From NCBI GenBank assembly GCA_964007475.1, contig OZ023275.1, positions 4,154,001-4,218,000 on the forward strand: a stretch of DNA of 64,000 nt, read 5' to 3'. Source of the DNA: Hybos culiciformis (lineage: Eukaryota; Arthropoda; Insecta; Diptera; Hybotidae). The position numbers and the translations under genes are program-made. How positions within the stretch are numbered: the first letter of the stretch is position 1; each line of letters starts with the position of its first letter. Under the pieces are notes generated by a model. The model saw nothing but the letters and a program-made list of their open reading frames with translations. It had not been told where the DNA came from and did not search any database. This document shows, piece after piece, positions 23,601 to 34,317 of this stretch.

Positions 23601-26600
23601 TCGAAGTCCTGAAACTAGTAGAGGTGTTGAAACAAAGACAAATCAACTAACATCAAGATCAATTAAGGCATCTACAACCGTCAACACAACGACAACACAT
23701 CCAACAACTATTGAGACAACAACAAAACTCCCATCAACTATAACGTCAGAAATAACAACTAGAAGGCCTGAAATAACTACAACAACTGCAACAAGTACAA
23801 CAACATCAGCAACCACCAAAACTGATGCAACCACCATTCAAACAAAACTTGCTCCGACAACAACAGCAACTGAAGCGACTACAAAAACATCTACTTCTGT
23901 TACCCCTATTACAACAACAGGATCGACTCGAAGTTCTGAAATTAGCAGAGGTGTTGAAACAACAACAAAACAAGGAACATCCAGATCAATTGAGACATCT
24001 ACAACCGTCAACACAACTATAACACATCCAACAACTGTTGAGACAACAACAAAACTCCCATCAACTATAACGTCAGAAATAACAACTAGAAGGCCTGAAA
24101 TAACTACAACAACTGCAACAAGTACAACAACATCTGCAACCACCAAAACTGATGCAACCACCATTCAAACAAAACTTGCTCCGACAACAACAGCAACTGA
24201 AGCGACTACAAAAACATCTACTTCTGTTACCCCTATTACAACAACAGGATCGACTCAAAGTTCTGAAACTAGCAGAGGTGTTGAAATAACAACAAATCAA
24301 GGAACATCCAGATCAATTGAGTCATCTACAACCGTCAACACAACTATAACACATCCAACAACTGTTGAGACAACAACAAAACTCCCATCAACTATAACGT
24401 CAGAAATAACAACTAGAAGGCCTGAAATAACTACAACAACTGCAACAAGTACAACAACATCAGCAACCACCAAAACTGATGCAACCACCATTCAAACAAA
24501 ACTTGCTCCGACAACAACACCAACTGAAGCGACTACAAAAACATCTACTTCTGTTACCCCTATTACAACAACAGGATCGACTCGAAGTTCTGAAATTAGC
24601 AGAGGTGTTGAAACAACAACAAAACAAGGAACATCCAGATCAATTGAGACATCTACAACCGTCAACACAACTATAACACATCCAACAACTGTTGAGACAA
24701 CAACAAAACTCCCATCAACTATAACGTCAGAAATAACAACTAGAAGGCCTGAAATAACTACAACAACTGCAACAAGTACAACAACATCAGCAACCACCAA
24801 AACTGATGCAACCACCATTCAAACAAAACTTGCTCCGACAACAACAGCAACTGAAGCGACTACAAAAACATCTACTTCTGTTACCCCTATTACAACAACA
24901 GGATCGACTCAAAGTTCTGAAACTAGCAGAGGTGTTGAAATAACAACAAATCAAGGAACATCCAGATCAATTGAGACATCTACAACCGTCAACACAACAC
25001 ATCCAACAACTGTTGATACAACTACAAAACTCCCATCAACTATAACGTCAGATATTTCTGACGTTACAAGGCCTGAAATAACTGCAACAACTGCAACAAG
25101 TACGACAACATCAGCAACCACCAAACGTGATACAACCACCATTCCAACAAAACTTGCTCCGACAACAACAGCAACTGAAGCGACTACTTCTACTTCTGTT
25201 GCCCCTATTACAACAACAGGATCGACTCGAATTTCTGAAATTAGCAGAGGTGTTGAAACAACAACAAAACAAGGAACATCCAGATCAATTGAGACATCTA
25301 CAACCGTCAACACAACTATAACACATCCAACAACTATTGAGACAACAACAAAACTCCCATCAACTATAACGTCAGAAATAACAACTATAGGGCCTGAAAT
25401 AACTACAACAACTGCAACAAGTACAACAACATCAGCAACCACCAAAACTGATGCAACCACCATTCAAACAAAACTTGCTCCGACAACAACACCAACTGAA
25501 GTGACTACAAAAACATCTACTTCTGTTACCCCTATTACAACAACAGGATCGACTCGAAGTTCTGAAATTAGCAGAGGTGTTGAAACAACAACAAAACAAG
25601 GAACATCCAGATCAATTGAGACATCTACAACCGTCAACACAACTATAACACATCCAACAACTGTTGAGACAACAACAAAACTCCCATCAACTATAACGTC
25701 AGAAATAACAACTAGAAGGCCTGAAATAACTACAACAACTGCAACAAGTACAACAACATCAGCAACCACCAAAACTGATGCAACCACCATTCAAACAAAA
25801 CTTGCTCCGACAACAACAGCAACTGAAGCGACTACAAAAACATCTACTTCTGTTACCCCTATTACAACAACAGGATCGACTCAAAGTTCTGAAACTAGCA
25901 GAGGTGTTGAAATAACAACAAATCAAGGAACATCCAGATCAATTGAGACATCTACAACCGTCAACACAACACATCCAACAACTGTTGATACAACTACAAA
26001 ACTCCCATCAACTATAACGTCAGATATTTCTGACGTTACAAGGCCTGAAATAACTGCAACAACTGCAACAAGTACGACAACATCAGCAACCACCAAACGT
26101 GATACAACCACCATTCCAACAAAACTTGCTCCGACAACAACAGCAACTGAAGCGACTACATCTACTTCTGTTGCCCCTATTACAACAACAGGATCGACTC
26201 GAAGTTCTGAAATTAGCAGAGGTGTTGAAACAACAACAAAACAAGGAACATCCAGATCAATTGAGACATCTACAACCGTCAACACAACTATAACACATCC
26301 AACAACTGTTGAGACAACAACAAAACTCCCATCAACTATAACGTCAGATATTTCTGACGTTACAAGGCCTGAAATAACTGCAACAACTGCAACAAGTACG
26401 ACAACATCAGCAACCACCAAAATTGATGCAACCACTATTCAAACAAAACTTGCTCCGACAACAACAGCAACTGAAGCGACTACAAAAACATCTACTTCTG
26501 TTACCCCTATTACAACAACAGGATCGACTCAAAGTTCTGAAACTAGCAGAGGTGTTGAAATAACAACAAATCAAGGAACGTCCAGATCAATTAAGACATC

Positions 26601-27486
26601 TACAATCGTCAACACAACACATCCAACAACTGTTGAGACAACAACAAAACTCCCATCAACTATAACGTCAATTATTTCTGACGTTACAAGGCCTGAAATA
26701 ACTGCAACAACTGCAACAAGTACGACAACATCAGCAACCACCAAACGTGATACAACCACCATTCCATCAAAACTTGCTCCGACAACAACAGCAACTGAAG
26801 CGACTACAAAAACATCCACTTCTGTTGCCCCTATTACAACAACAGGATCGACTCGAAGTTCTGAAATTAGCAGAGGTGTTGAAACAACAACAAAACAAGG
26901 AACATCCAGATCAATTGAGACATCTACAACCGTCAACACAACTATTACACATCCAACAACTGTTGAGACAACAACAAAACTCCCATCAACTATAACGTCA
27001 GAAATAACAACTATAAGGCCTGAAATAGCTACAACAACGACAACATTAGCAACCACTAAACGTGATTCAACCACCATTAAAACAACATCTACTCCGACAA
27101 CTACAATTGTTAAAGCAACAATTAAAACCAAAGCAGCCAAAATGTCAGATATAGACATAAAGCAACCAACTAGTACAATATCGAAAGCAACGATCACAGA
27201 ACCAATAACAAAAGTATCAACAACTCCTGTAATTCGTACAAGCACTGCATCTAAAGCTGTTGAGAGAACTGCATCTATAACAACTTCTGAAATATACAAA
27301 ACTCCAATAGCAAACAAAGTGCGTGATATATTGATTACACAAGAAGAACTACTTAAACAATTACCACAGCAGAAAAAACAAGAAGTTCTGACACAAATAG
27401 AGCTAGTAAAACAATTACAAATGCTGGAAAAACTACAATCCCAAAAACTTCTACAACTGCTGCAGCAGATGGAGCGACAGTCATAA
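20677..27486 (+). CDS. G3: large secreted Thr-rich repeat protein with Gln/Leu helical tail
   Basis: Two exons: 20677-20718 (GTGAGT donor) and 21979-27486, giving about 1849 residues. MIFLRIGLIFVLPI joined to CIYTSPTPS is nearly the G2 signal peptide. Residues about 50-390 are Lys/Asn/Gln-rich and basic; Thr content then rises. About eleven 109-residue units occupy roughly residues 540-1710. The last 50 residues (EELLKQLPQQKKQEVL through LLQLLQQMERQS) are Leu/Gln-rich and look like an amphipathic helix or coiled coil, replacing the acidic tail of G2. Unlike G2, the basic and Thr-rich parts lie in one exon, so the intron was lost here or gained in G2. An internal GTAAGT near 22076 is probably not used because the frame stays open. 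O-glycosylated secreted structural protein is inferred. Confidence 0.85.
20719..21978 (+). other. intron 1 of G3
   Basis: This 1260-base phase-0 intron runs from GTGAGT to AAATTAG before TGT. It contains a 12-base palindrome GTGCCATGGCAC at 21761-21772 inside a weak ATCAGTGT...ACACTGAT inverted repeat. No exon-like sequence was found; the minus-strand frame at 20939-21193 is not supported. Confidence 0.7.
23590..27060 (+). repeat. 327-bp coding repeat array (109-residue units) in G3
   Basis: AGAAGGCCTG recurs at 23761, 24088 and 24415, exactly 327 bases apart. About eleven units are present, each reading S[SP]E[IT]SRGVE..., SRSIETSTTVNTT, THPTT, KLPSTITS, RPEIT and TKLAPTTT. Two unit types tend to alternate, TRSSEISRG with ETTTKQG and TQSSETSRG with EITTNQG. 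A second polymorphism, SEITTRRPE versus SDISDVTRPE, marks later units together with TKRDTTTIP. This indicates duplication of dimers with gene-conversion-like mixing. Confidence 0.9.
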
Positions 27487-29741
27487 AATAATAATAACCC
27501 CCAAAAGCAAAAATCCTCTATCATAAGTTAATGATACTAATAGCAACAAACACAAATAATCAAATTATCAAACGCTGTATTATTAACAGAAACACCACTT
27601 AAAATTCGGCATTAAATTTAGTCTGTGTGAGAATTGATTTTAGGTTATATCCTCAAGCAGTATCAGATCCAAAAACAGAATAGTGATAAATTTTCTAAAA
27701 CCTTCAACAAAATTCATGTATATTGCAGCGGATTGAGACACGTAGATCAATATAATTTATGTGGAATTACAAAAAATCCGTGTAAATGTGGAATGTTTAT
27801 AAATTTTTGGGATGTTTAAATAAGATATTAGTCCCAATTCATTTTAATTTTATTCCACCAGCAACTTCATTCACTTTTTCTTGACATGTGGTTTTAGCTA
27901 TCGACAATTTAGATTTGAAAATAATTGTTAAGTTAGTTATTTAATTTGGTTGTTAAGTTTATAATTTATATAATATACATAAATGCACCTAGAATATACA
28001 TATGTACATATTATATTTTTGAATATTCTGTCATGATAAAGCAAAATTTTTCGTACAAATGTTTGTTAGCATATTCATTTATTTCAAAATAAAATTATAA
28101 GATACTTTTAACAAAATGTTTTATTTATAACAATAAATATTAATAATTAATAATAAAACAATAGTTAGGAACTTACCAAAACTATATTTTAGCAATGAAA
28201 TTTAAGCACACCCTCAGTTATAATACCATCATTCATATTTTTTTGGAATCCAACAAATACTTGAAATTTGATTTCGTAGTAAAATTCAAATGTCATAACT
28301 GCTTAAATACCTAATCGTATCTTGAAATTGAAGAGTGAAAAGTTTTTGATATATTGGCATCTTTATGAATTTTTTCAAAAACGACCAACTAGAATTGTTT
28401 TTGAGCGGCACAACTTCAAAATTTAATTTTTTTTTTAAATTTCAACTATTGTTGTTGCACAAACTTGAATAATATGCTATGAATCAAAATTCAAAATAAT
28501 AGCGGGCTTCTTAAGAGTACAGCTCAATTGCTTAAAAATTATCATTGAAATTTTAACTACGATATTTCAGATCATGACCAAAAATACTGCAATCGCATGC
28601 GCATGTATTTTGTTAACTATTAGTCAATTACATTAAAAAAATTATTTATATTACAGTAAATTTATTTATATTATATACCTAGATAAAATATGGATTTTGG
28701 TATATTTTTTTTATCTTAAATTGCAATATTTTTTTTTAAATTTGAAATTCTCTAATTATTTTTTTTATTTTGTACAATTAATATTTATAATGTTAAATTT
28801 TTTATTATTGTTAATTCATTCATCATAAATATTTACAGTAACTACAAGTATTGCGAGAATGTCAAAATACAAAAAATCATCATAGCAAATGAGCACTATT
28901 AAAATTTGGTTTTTTAAATGTCTGTTTTTCTGTCTTTTATTTTTATCGGATTTATAATTGGTTTACACTCTTCGTTAAATTGCTCTATCTTAATCAGTGT
29001 TGCTTCATGAACAACCAAAATTTATTTTCTCTTTATCTTTATACTATTACTAGTTGGTTGTAAGACGCCTAAGGCGCCCGTTGAAAACCGATGAATATGC
29101 AAATTGTTTTTAATCAATAACCTCTTCATCAACTATGTTACGCGGGAATTATGATTGAGGCTCAAAGAAAACATAACAAAAAAAACAACAAAGCCATGTT
29201 AGATAATTAATTTTGAGGCGCAAAAAAAAAAACAAAAAAAGCGTTATAAGTTGTCAAATAATTACTTAATACTATATTACTAACTATGGCAAAAAAATCA
29301 ATTTGATAATGCAACGAAAAATAGTAATTAAAAATTGTAGAATTCCTTAGTTCTCCTCTCTATTTTAAATTTCATGATATTTTGATTCTTGATGAGTTTT
29401 TTCTTATTTTCGTTACCAAACCCCCCAAGCGAAACAGATGACAATTAAAAATGTGATTGTTACTTGAAATCTCTAATATTGTTAATTTTTATTACTATTT
29501 TTTTAAATTCATTTAATATTTACTTTGTTTTGTCAATTAGAAACAAATTTTGTCTTCATTTAATGAATAAAATTTGCAATAATATTTTTTTATATTCGTC
29601 AAAACATGTACCATATGTTTACTATGTACATATCTTTAAATAATATTGACAAAACTTCGAAAATTATAAATAAGCATGTTATGTTTTCATAATCTAACTA
29701 AGTTCTGGAATCATAACATTAGATATTTTAGTTGACCTCAA
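27487..29741. other. intergenic DNA between G3 and G4
   Basis: AT-rich with no convincing gene. An AATAAA at 28088-28093 is 600 bases after the G3 stop and is the first canonical poly(A) signal seen. The short frame at 27634-27819 has no recognisable feature. Runs of A and T occur around 28730 and 29225. Confidence 0.5.
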
Positions 29742-31746
29742 ATGATCTTATTAAGAATAGGATTTTTATTAATCGCATTTTTGGTAAGTTCTTCATCAAA
29801 GTTATTAAGATAGGCCTACAGTTTAGTTCAAAAGTACCTATAAGAAAGTAAAAAAAAAATATTTGCTTTATTAAATTTTTTTAAAAAATTTTCAGAATGA
29901 ACAAACATTTTTTAGTTTCATTGAAAAAAAAAAATTATGTTGAAATTAATTATTTTTTTAAATATAAATTATTATCAGTATAGGAACATTTGGTGAACAA
30001 CGTAATTTAAAATTCTAAATCAAATAATAAATTGCCAAATTATTTTATATTTTTATTTCAGTGTTTTTCTGAAACTAAAACTAGCAAAAATGATGACAAT
30101 AGGATCAAAAGTATTTGGTCTATGATGGAAGGTCAGGCGGGGCCTAAGAAAGTTAACCCAAAAACTCATAACATAGCAAAACAAAAAGTACCAAAAACGA
30201 AGGCTAAAAAAAAACCGCCACAAAAAAAAGCAGTTCAAAAAAAGCCGCCACAAAAAAAAGCAGTTCAAAAAAAGCAACCTCAAGCTAAAAAAAGTCCTAG
30301 TACAGTAAAGAAAAGCGGTGGCAAAGTAAACAAAAATAACAGTGGTCCGAAGAAAACGAATGTGAAAAAGGGAGCTGTTAAAAATAAAGCTAAAAAAGCT
30401 GTAGTGAAAAATCCAAATGTAAAAAAACAAAATCAGAAAACTAATAATAAGGTTCAAAAGAAAAAAAATAATTCAAATAAGAAAAAAAAACCAATCAATA
30501 ATAAGAAACCAGTAACCAAAGCAGTAACAAAAGCTGGAAATGGAGGGGTTACCAAAAGCATTACCAATAGTAGTAAGTCCATAACATTTAAACGTTAGGG
30601 GGCTTTTTTTTTTCTATATTTTTAGTTGTTAAAGGCTAAATATTTTTATAAAGATCACAATTTCGTTAAATCGTTCGAGAAAGAATTTTCTTTTATTTAA
30701 CAAAAAATGTATGCATTATATTTTAGATATTATTATCTATATAAGTACAAACATTCTTTAATAAAATTTAAAAAAAAATTTTTGTTCATTACTTTACAGA
30801 GCCAACTCATGCTGTGCCTACAAAAGTCGGAGTAATAGTAAGATCAACCACGAGCAAGGCACACGCAGAGGCTGAAGCCGCAAAATCTAAGGCGGAAGCG
30901 GAAGCTGAAGCAAAAGCAGACGCTGAAGCAGAAGCAGATTATGAAGCAGAAAAAGATTATGAAGCCGAACCAGATTATGAAACCGAACCAGATTATGAAG
31001 CAGATTATGAAGGAGACGCCGCCGAAGCAGAAGGAGACGCAGAGAGTGAATCAGAAAGTGAAGCAGAAAGTGAAGCAGAAAGTGTTGCAGAAAGTGAAGC
31101 AACAAGTGAAGCAGAAAGTGGATCAGAAAGTGAAGCAGAAAGTGATTCAGAGAGTGACGCAGGAGGTAATGGAGACAGTGAAAGTGAAGGAAACTCAGAA
31201 GGTGAAACAGATGGAGATTCACTTATAAGTACACCTAAAATTGGAATATTTACAACTTCGATACCAAATACAGGAAAAACAAGTAAACCATCGAGTACTA
31301 CACCAGAAGCAGCTGGTTCTAGTTCACTTGCTCCTAATTCTGATACAGATGAAAAAAGCGAAGAATCAGACGACGAATCATCAGAAACAGATGAAGAATC
31401 AGAATCAGGCGAAGAATCAGAATCAGGCGAAGAATCGGAATCAGAAGAGGAACTACCAACATCTCAATTCGAAATATCCTCCACACCCCAACCAGAATCA
31501 GCTTCGAGTAAACCAATATCCTCAATATCTAAACCAGAAACATTTTCCAGTAAACAAATTACGTCGTCCACTACAGACACCATATCAACACCTCAACTGG
31601 AAACAACAACTGTAGTAACTGCAGAGGAAGATCAAAGTGGAGATAAAGTAGAGGGAGAAGAAACGGAAGCAGAAGGAGAAACAAAGGCAGCAGACGGAGA
31701 AGCAGAAGGAGAAGCAGAAGGTGAAGCAGAAGATGAAGCAAAATGA
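29742..31746 (+). CDS. G4: secreted diblock protein, Lys-rich then Glu/Ser-rich
   Basis: Three exons: 29742-29783, 30062-30572 and 30800-31746, with introns of phase 0 then phase 1 as in G1; 499 residues. MILLRIGFLLIAFL joined to CFSETK forms the signal peptide. SIWSMMEGQ (about 31-39) matches the G1 motif. Residues about 42-185 are polycationic, with QKKAVQKKPP repeats and Lys/Asn runs. Exon 3 is strongly acidic: AEAEAD, then DYEAEPDYETEPDYEAD, then many Ser-Glu-x-Glu units, then a Thr/Ser/Pro-rich stretch and an EGEAEGEAE tail. Ser-x-Glu sites suit secretory-pathway kinases, so phosphorylation is possible. The TGA at 31744 is followed in frame by 12 more codons of the same kind. Overall it is a clear paralogue of G1. 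Confidence 0.87.
30210..30285 (+). repeat. basic coding repeats (PQKKAVQKKP) in G4
   Basis: Two near-identical 30-base units (CCGCCACAAAAAAAAGCAGT type) encode Pro-Pro-Gln-Lys-Lys-Ala-Val-Gln-Lys-Lys. They are followed by a diverged copy (QPQAKK). The array is the counterpart of the KKAPP array in G1. Confidence 0.8.
31018..31170 (+). repeat. 12-bp acidic coding repeats (SEAE) in G4
   Basis: GAAAGTGAAGCA units and close variants (GTTGCA, GGATCA, GATTCA) encode Glu-Ser-Glu-Ala. The array makes a Ser/Glu block following the DYE segment. Confidence 0.85.
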
Positions 31747-31785
31747 GAAGCAGAGGGCGAGCCAGTAGGAGGGGCAGAAAGATGA
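31747..31785 (+). pseudogene. in-frame coding-like tail after the G4 stop
   Basis: Directly after TGA (31744-31746) the same frame continues EAEGEPVGGAER and then TGA at 31783-31785. Composition matches the end of G4, so the first stop probably arose by mutation in a longer reading frame. Readthrough of the TGA is possible but there is no direct sign of it. Confidence 0.55.
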
Positions 31786-31830
31786 TATAGATTTAAATTG
31801 AATGAATTGCATTTCTATTTATAATGATAA

Positions 31831-31836
31831 AATAAA
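31831..31836 (+). promoter_or_regulatory. poly(A) signal of G4
   Basis: AATAAA lies 84 bases after the G4 stop, overlapped by a further A-rich stretch. Confidence 0.65.
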
Positions 31837-32365
31837 TATTAAAAAGAAAATTTAGCTTTTAGTGTTTCATTGCCTAATAATGAATGATGTGAAAATTTGA
31901 TTGAAAACTATTTAAAATTCTTGGAAAATGTTTTTGTATATCTTTCAAAAAAATATTTCTTGTATTTCCATTGTATGTTTAATTATTCACTCTATGCCCA
32001 ATTTTGTTCAATATTGTTAAGGAATTCTCACATTTCTTAGGAACGTGCTTGGCTACTTTTCAGCTTTTTCTTTGAATTTATGTTTTTATAGTTCTTTTTT
32101 TCTATAAACGACGGACAATTTTCAAAAAGTGATAAAACTAATGAACTCTCTAGAATTCGTAAAATCTAAATTGAACTTGAACTTGAAGTGAAATTTTCAG
32201 GAGATCGGATTTAAATTCGGATCAAAAACATTCAGAAAAACAGGGTAAAGTTTCGGTCCTTGTTGAAGATTACGTCAAAAACGTTTTTTAGTTGATTTAA
32301 GAAAAAAAAAGGGAAATTTTAAGTTGCGTCTACAGGACGTATACAGGACAAGATAATGAGATATA

Positions 32366-32438
32366 GCACGGGTGGCCTAACGGTCGCTCGCAATCGACTG
32401 GTCGATCTTACGATGTTTCACGGTCGATCGCCGTTTGC
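32366..32438 (+). other. possible tRNA-derived sequence (worn pol III promoter)
   Basis: In an AT-rich setting, a GC-richer stretch contains TGGCCTAACGG (32373-32383), which fits the box A consensus TRGYNNARNNG. GGTCGATCGCC (32422-32432) resembles box B GGTTCGANNCC with a small indel. The spacing is close to that of a tRNA. The acceptor stem (GCACGGG against CCGTTTGC) pairs poorly and no clean anticodon arm forms, so it is not an intact tRNA. A tRNA pseudogene or the head of a SINE is possible. Confidence 0.25.
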
Positions 32439-33380
32439 ATATGAGGAACACGTTTGAATATAATTGTCAGGGAAAACACGAAGCTATTACTAAATTATTA
32501 AGCTCAATGAGTATAAAAGCTATTATTTCTGATGTCACAATTGCCAACAAAACTTTTCACATATACAAGTAGTTATAAAAATCTGAACGGTTATTCTACA
32601 TTTTATGACTTAGTTGCAGAATCATTAATGGCTTTAACTTCGATTTAAAAATTTTTTGAAGATAAATAGCTAGTTTTTTGTTATTCATTATTTAAAAATT
32701 AAATATTTTTATAAAAGAAAGTTCTTCTAAAAATATATAGACAGGTGGAGTGAGATGTGAGAAAGAATGTCCCAATGTGGAAGCCATGTCTATATTAATT
32801 TCTTTTTATAATATTTGTTTTTGGTCCATCGTGGAAAATATGTTAATTTCAGGTCGATCTTGCATACCAATTTTTGAGTTAAGTCGAACTTTATCAAGAA
32901 AAGAATGGCTGCATCTGGGTTATAGTATTGAGTGCGTTATATTTAGGTCATTAACCTAACGAATCTCAACAAAAAATCTGGTAATTATGGCTAACAATAA
33001 GTGGTAATTTCACAAGAAGTTATTCTCTTTTTCTTTTCTAAGATAAATTTAAGTCAATATTTTCAAATATTTATTATTTGAGCTCTGATAAAAATTATAA
33101 AAATTTACGTACTATAATTAAAGTTAGCAAAATAAGCATTTATTCAACGTTGTAATGATAATAGAGGTATAACAATAAGTGGTGCCTCCCCTCCACCATA
33201 CAGAATTATTTTATTGGTTTCAAATTTAGGTACAATAATATTAGATAGTTTTTTTTTAATAAAAACAGGAATTAAAAAGCTTGAAACGCTGAAGAAGAAT
33301 TTTAATGCGTGGGGGATCGTTATGTTGTATTTAGTGCTATAGAATTTAGATCACTAAATGGAGTATTATATGCGTCAATA

Positions 33381-33492
33381 CAGATGCAATCATTTAGATG
33401 CATCTGCGTAAATAATGAAAAAATTTAGATGCATCAGCGTATATAATGAAAAAATTTAGATGCATCAGCGTAAATAATGAAATCATTTAGGT
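33381..33492. repeat. 31-bp tandem repeat, about 3.5 copies
   Basis: ATTTAGATGCAT recurs at 33392, 33423 and 33454, with a diverged copy at 33485, giving a 31-base period. The unit reads ATTTAGATGCATCAGCGTAA plus an AATAATGAAA tail. No coding role is apparent. Confidence 0.85.
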
Positions 33493-33628
33493 GTTTCGTA
33501 TTGAATATTACTTAATACCTTAACAAACATAATATCTCTCACAATATTTCAATACAGCCAAATACAAAAAAAAAAAAAATTAGAAAAAATGAGAACTACG
33601 TAATTCATACACAAAAATAATATCACTA

Positions 33629-33830
33629 AAAGAAAGAGAAATTAAAGGATAATTAACGTGGAAAAATTCCCTTGGCTTCTTTTATCTGTAAAAGAAAGAG
33701 AAATTAAAGGATAATTAACGTGGAAAAATTCCCTTTGCTTCTTTTATCTGTAAAAGAAAGAGAAATTAAAGGATAATTAACGTGGAAAAATTCCCTTGGC
33801 TTCTTTTATCTGTAAAAGAAAGAGAAATTA
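33629..33830. repeat. 62-bp tandem repeat, about 3.2 copies
   Basis: AGAAAGAG recurs at 33631, 33693, 33755 and 33817, exactly 62 bases apart. Units are almost identical (GGCTTC against TGCTTC in one copy), so the array is recent. It lies between G4 and G5. Confidence 0.9.
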
Positions 33831-34091
33831 AAATAAAATTTAAATAAAGAAGAAGATAAAGAAGAAAAATAAACAAAGTAAAGGGAACATAATTTATTTT
33901 TTCAAGCAATATTTCTTACCCCTTCTACCTCTTCTTCAATAACTTCGTATTTGAATATAAAATTAATACCCAAACGTATTTTTTTCTCTTTTGTATATTC
34001 TTCTTTATATTTTCTTCTCAAAAGATTTTTGTCTTGTTCTTTATTTTGTCTTGTTCTTTATTTTTTATTATAAATTATCTCTATATTCTCT

Positions 34092-34317
34092 CTTTGCAAC
34101 TACCTCTCCCCTATGCATTAAAGCAGTATATAAGATATGTTAACAAAATTTGTTATAACAACTCGTTGTCTATACACACAAACACATAGACACTTGTCAA
34201 TATTATATCACTCAACCTTCGGTCTCGTGATATAATTTTGACTCATGTCTATGTGTTTGTGTGTATAGACACCTCGTAATTAATAACAAATTTAGTTAAC
34301 ATATATTATAATCTACT
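34092..34317 (-). mobile_element. foldback element, copy 3 (partial, inverted)
   Basis: Read on the minus strand it begins AGTAGATTATAATATATGTT, contains the palindrome with GTGTATAGACAC arms around a TATCACGAGACC-type core, and continues into TTTAATGCATAGGGGAGAGG, matching the start of the second half of the copies at 8694 and 47193. The remainder of the second half is missing. Confidence 0.65.

Noticed and set aside
23643..27524. Minus-strand frames across the G3 array (up to 317 codons)
   Set aside because: Same effect of repeat composition; the frames repeat with the 327-base unit and contain only Val/Ser/Ile-rich sequence.
33381..33830. CRISPR-like array
   Set aside because: The units are directly adjacent tandem repeats without unique spacers, in a eukaryotic context.
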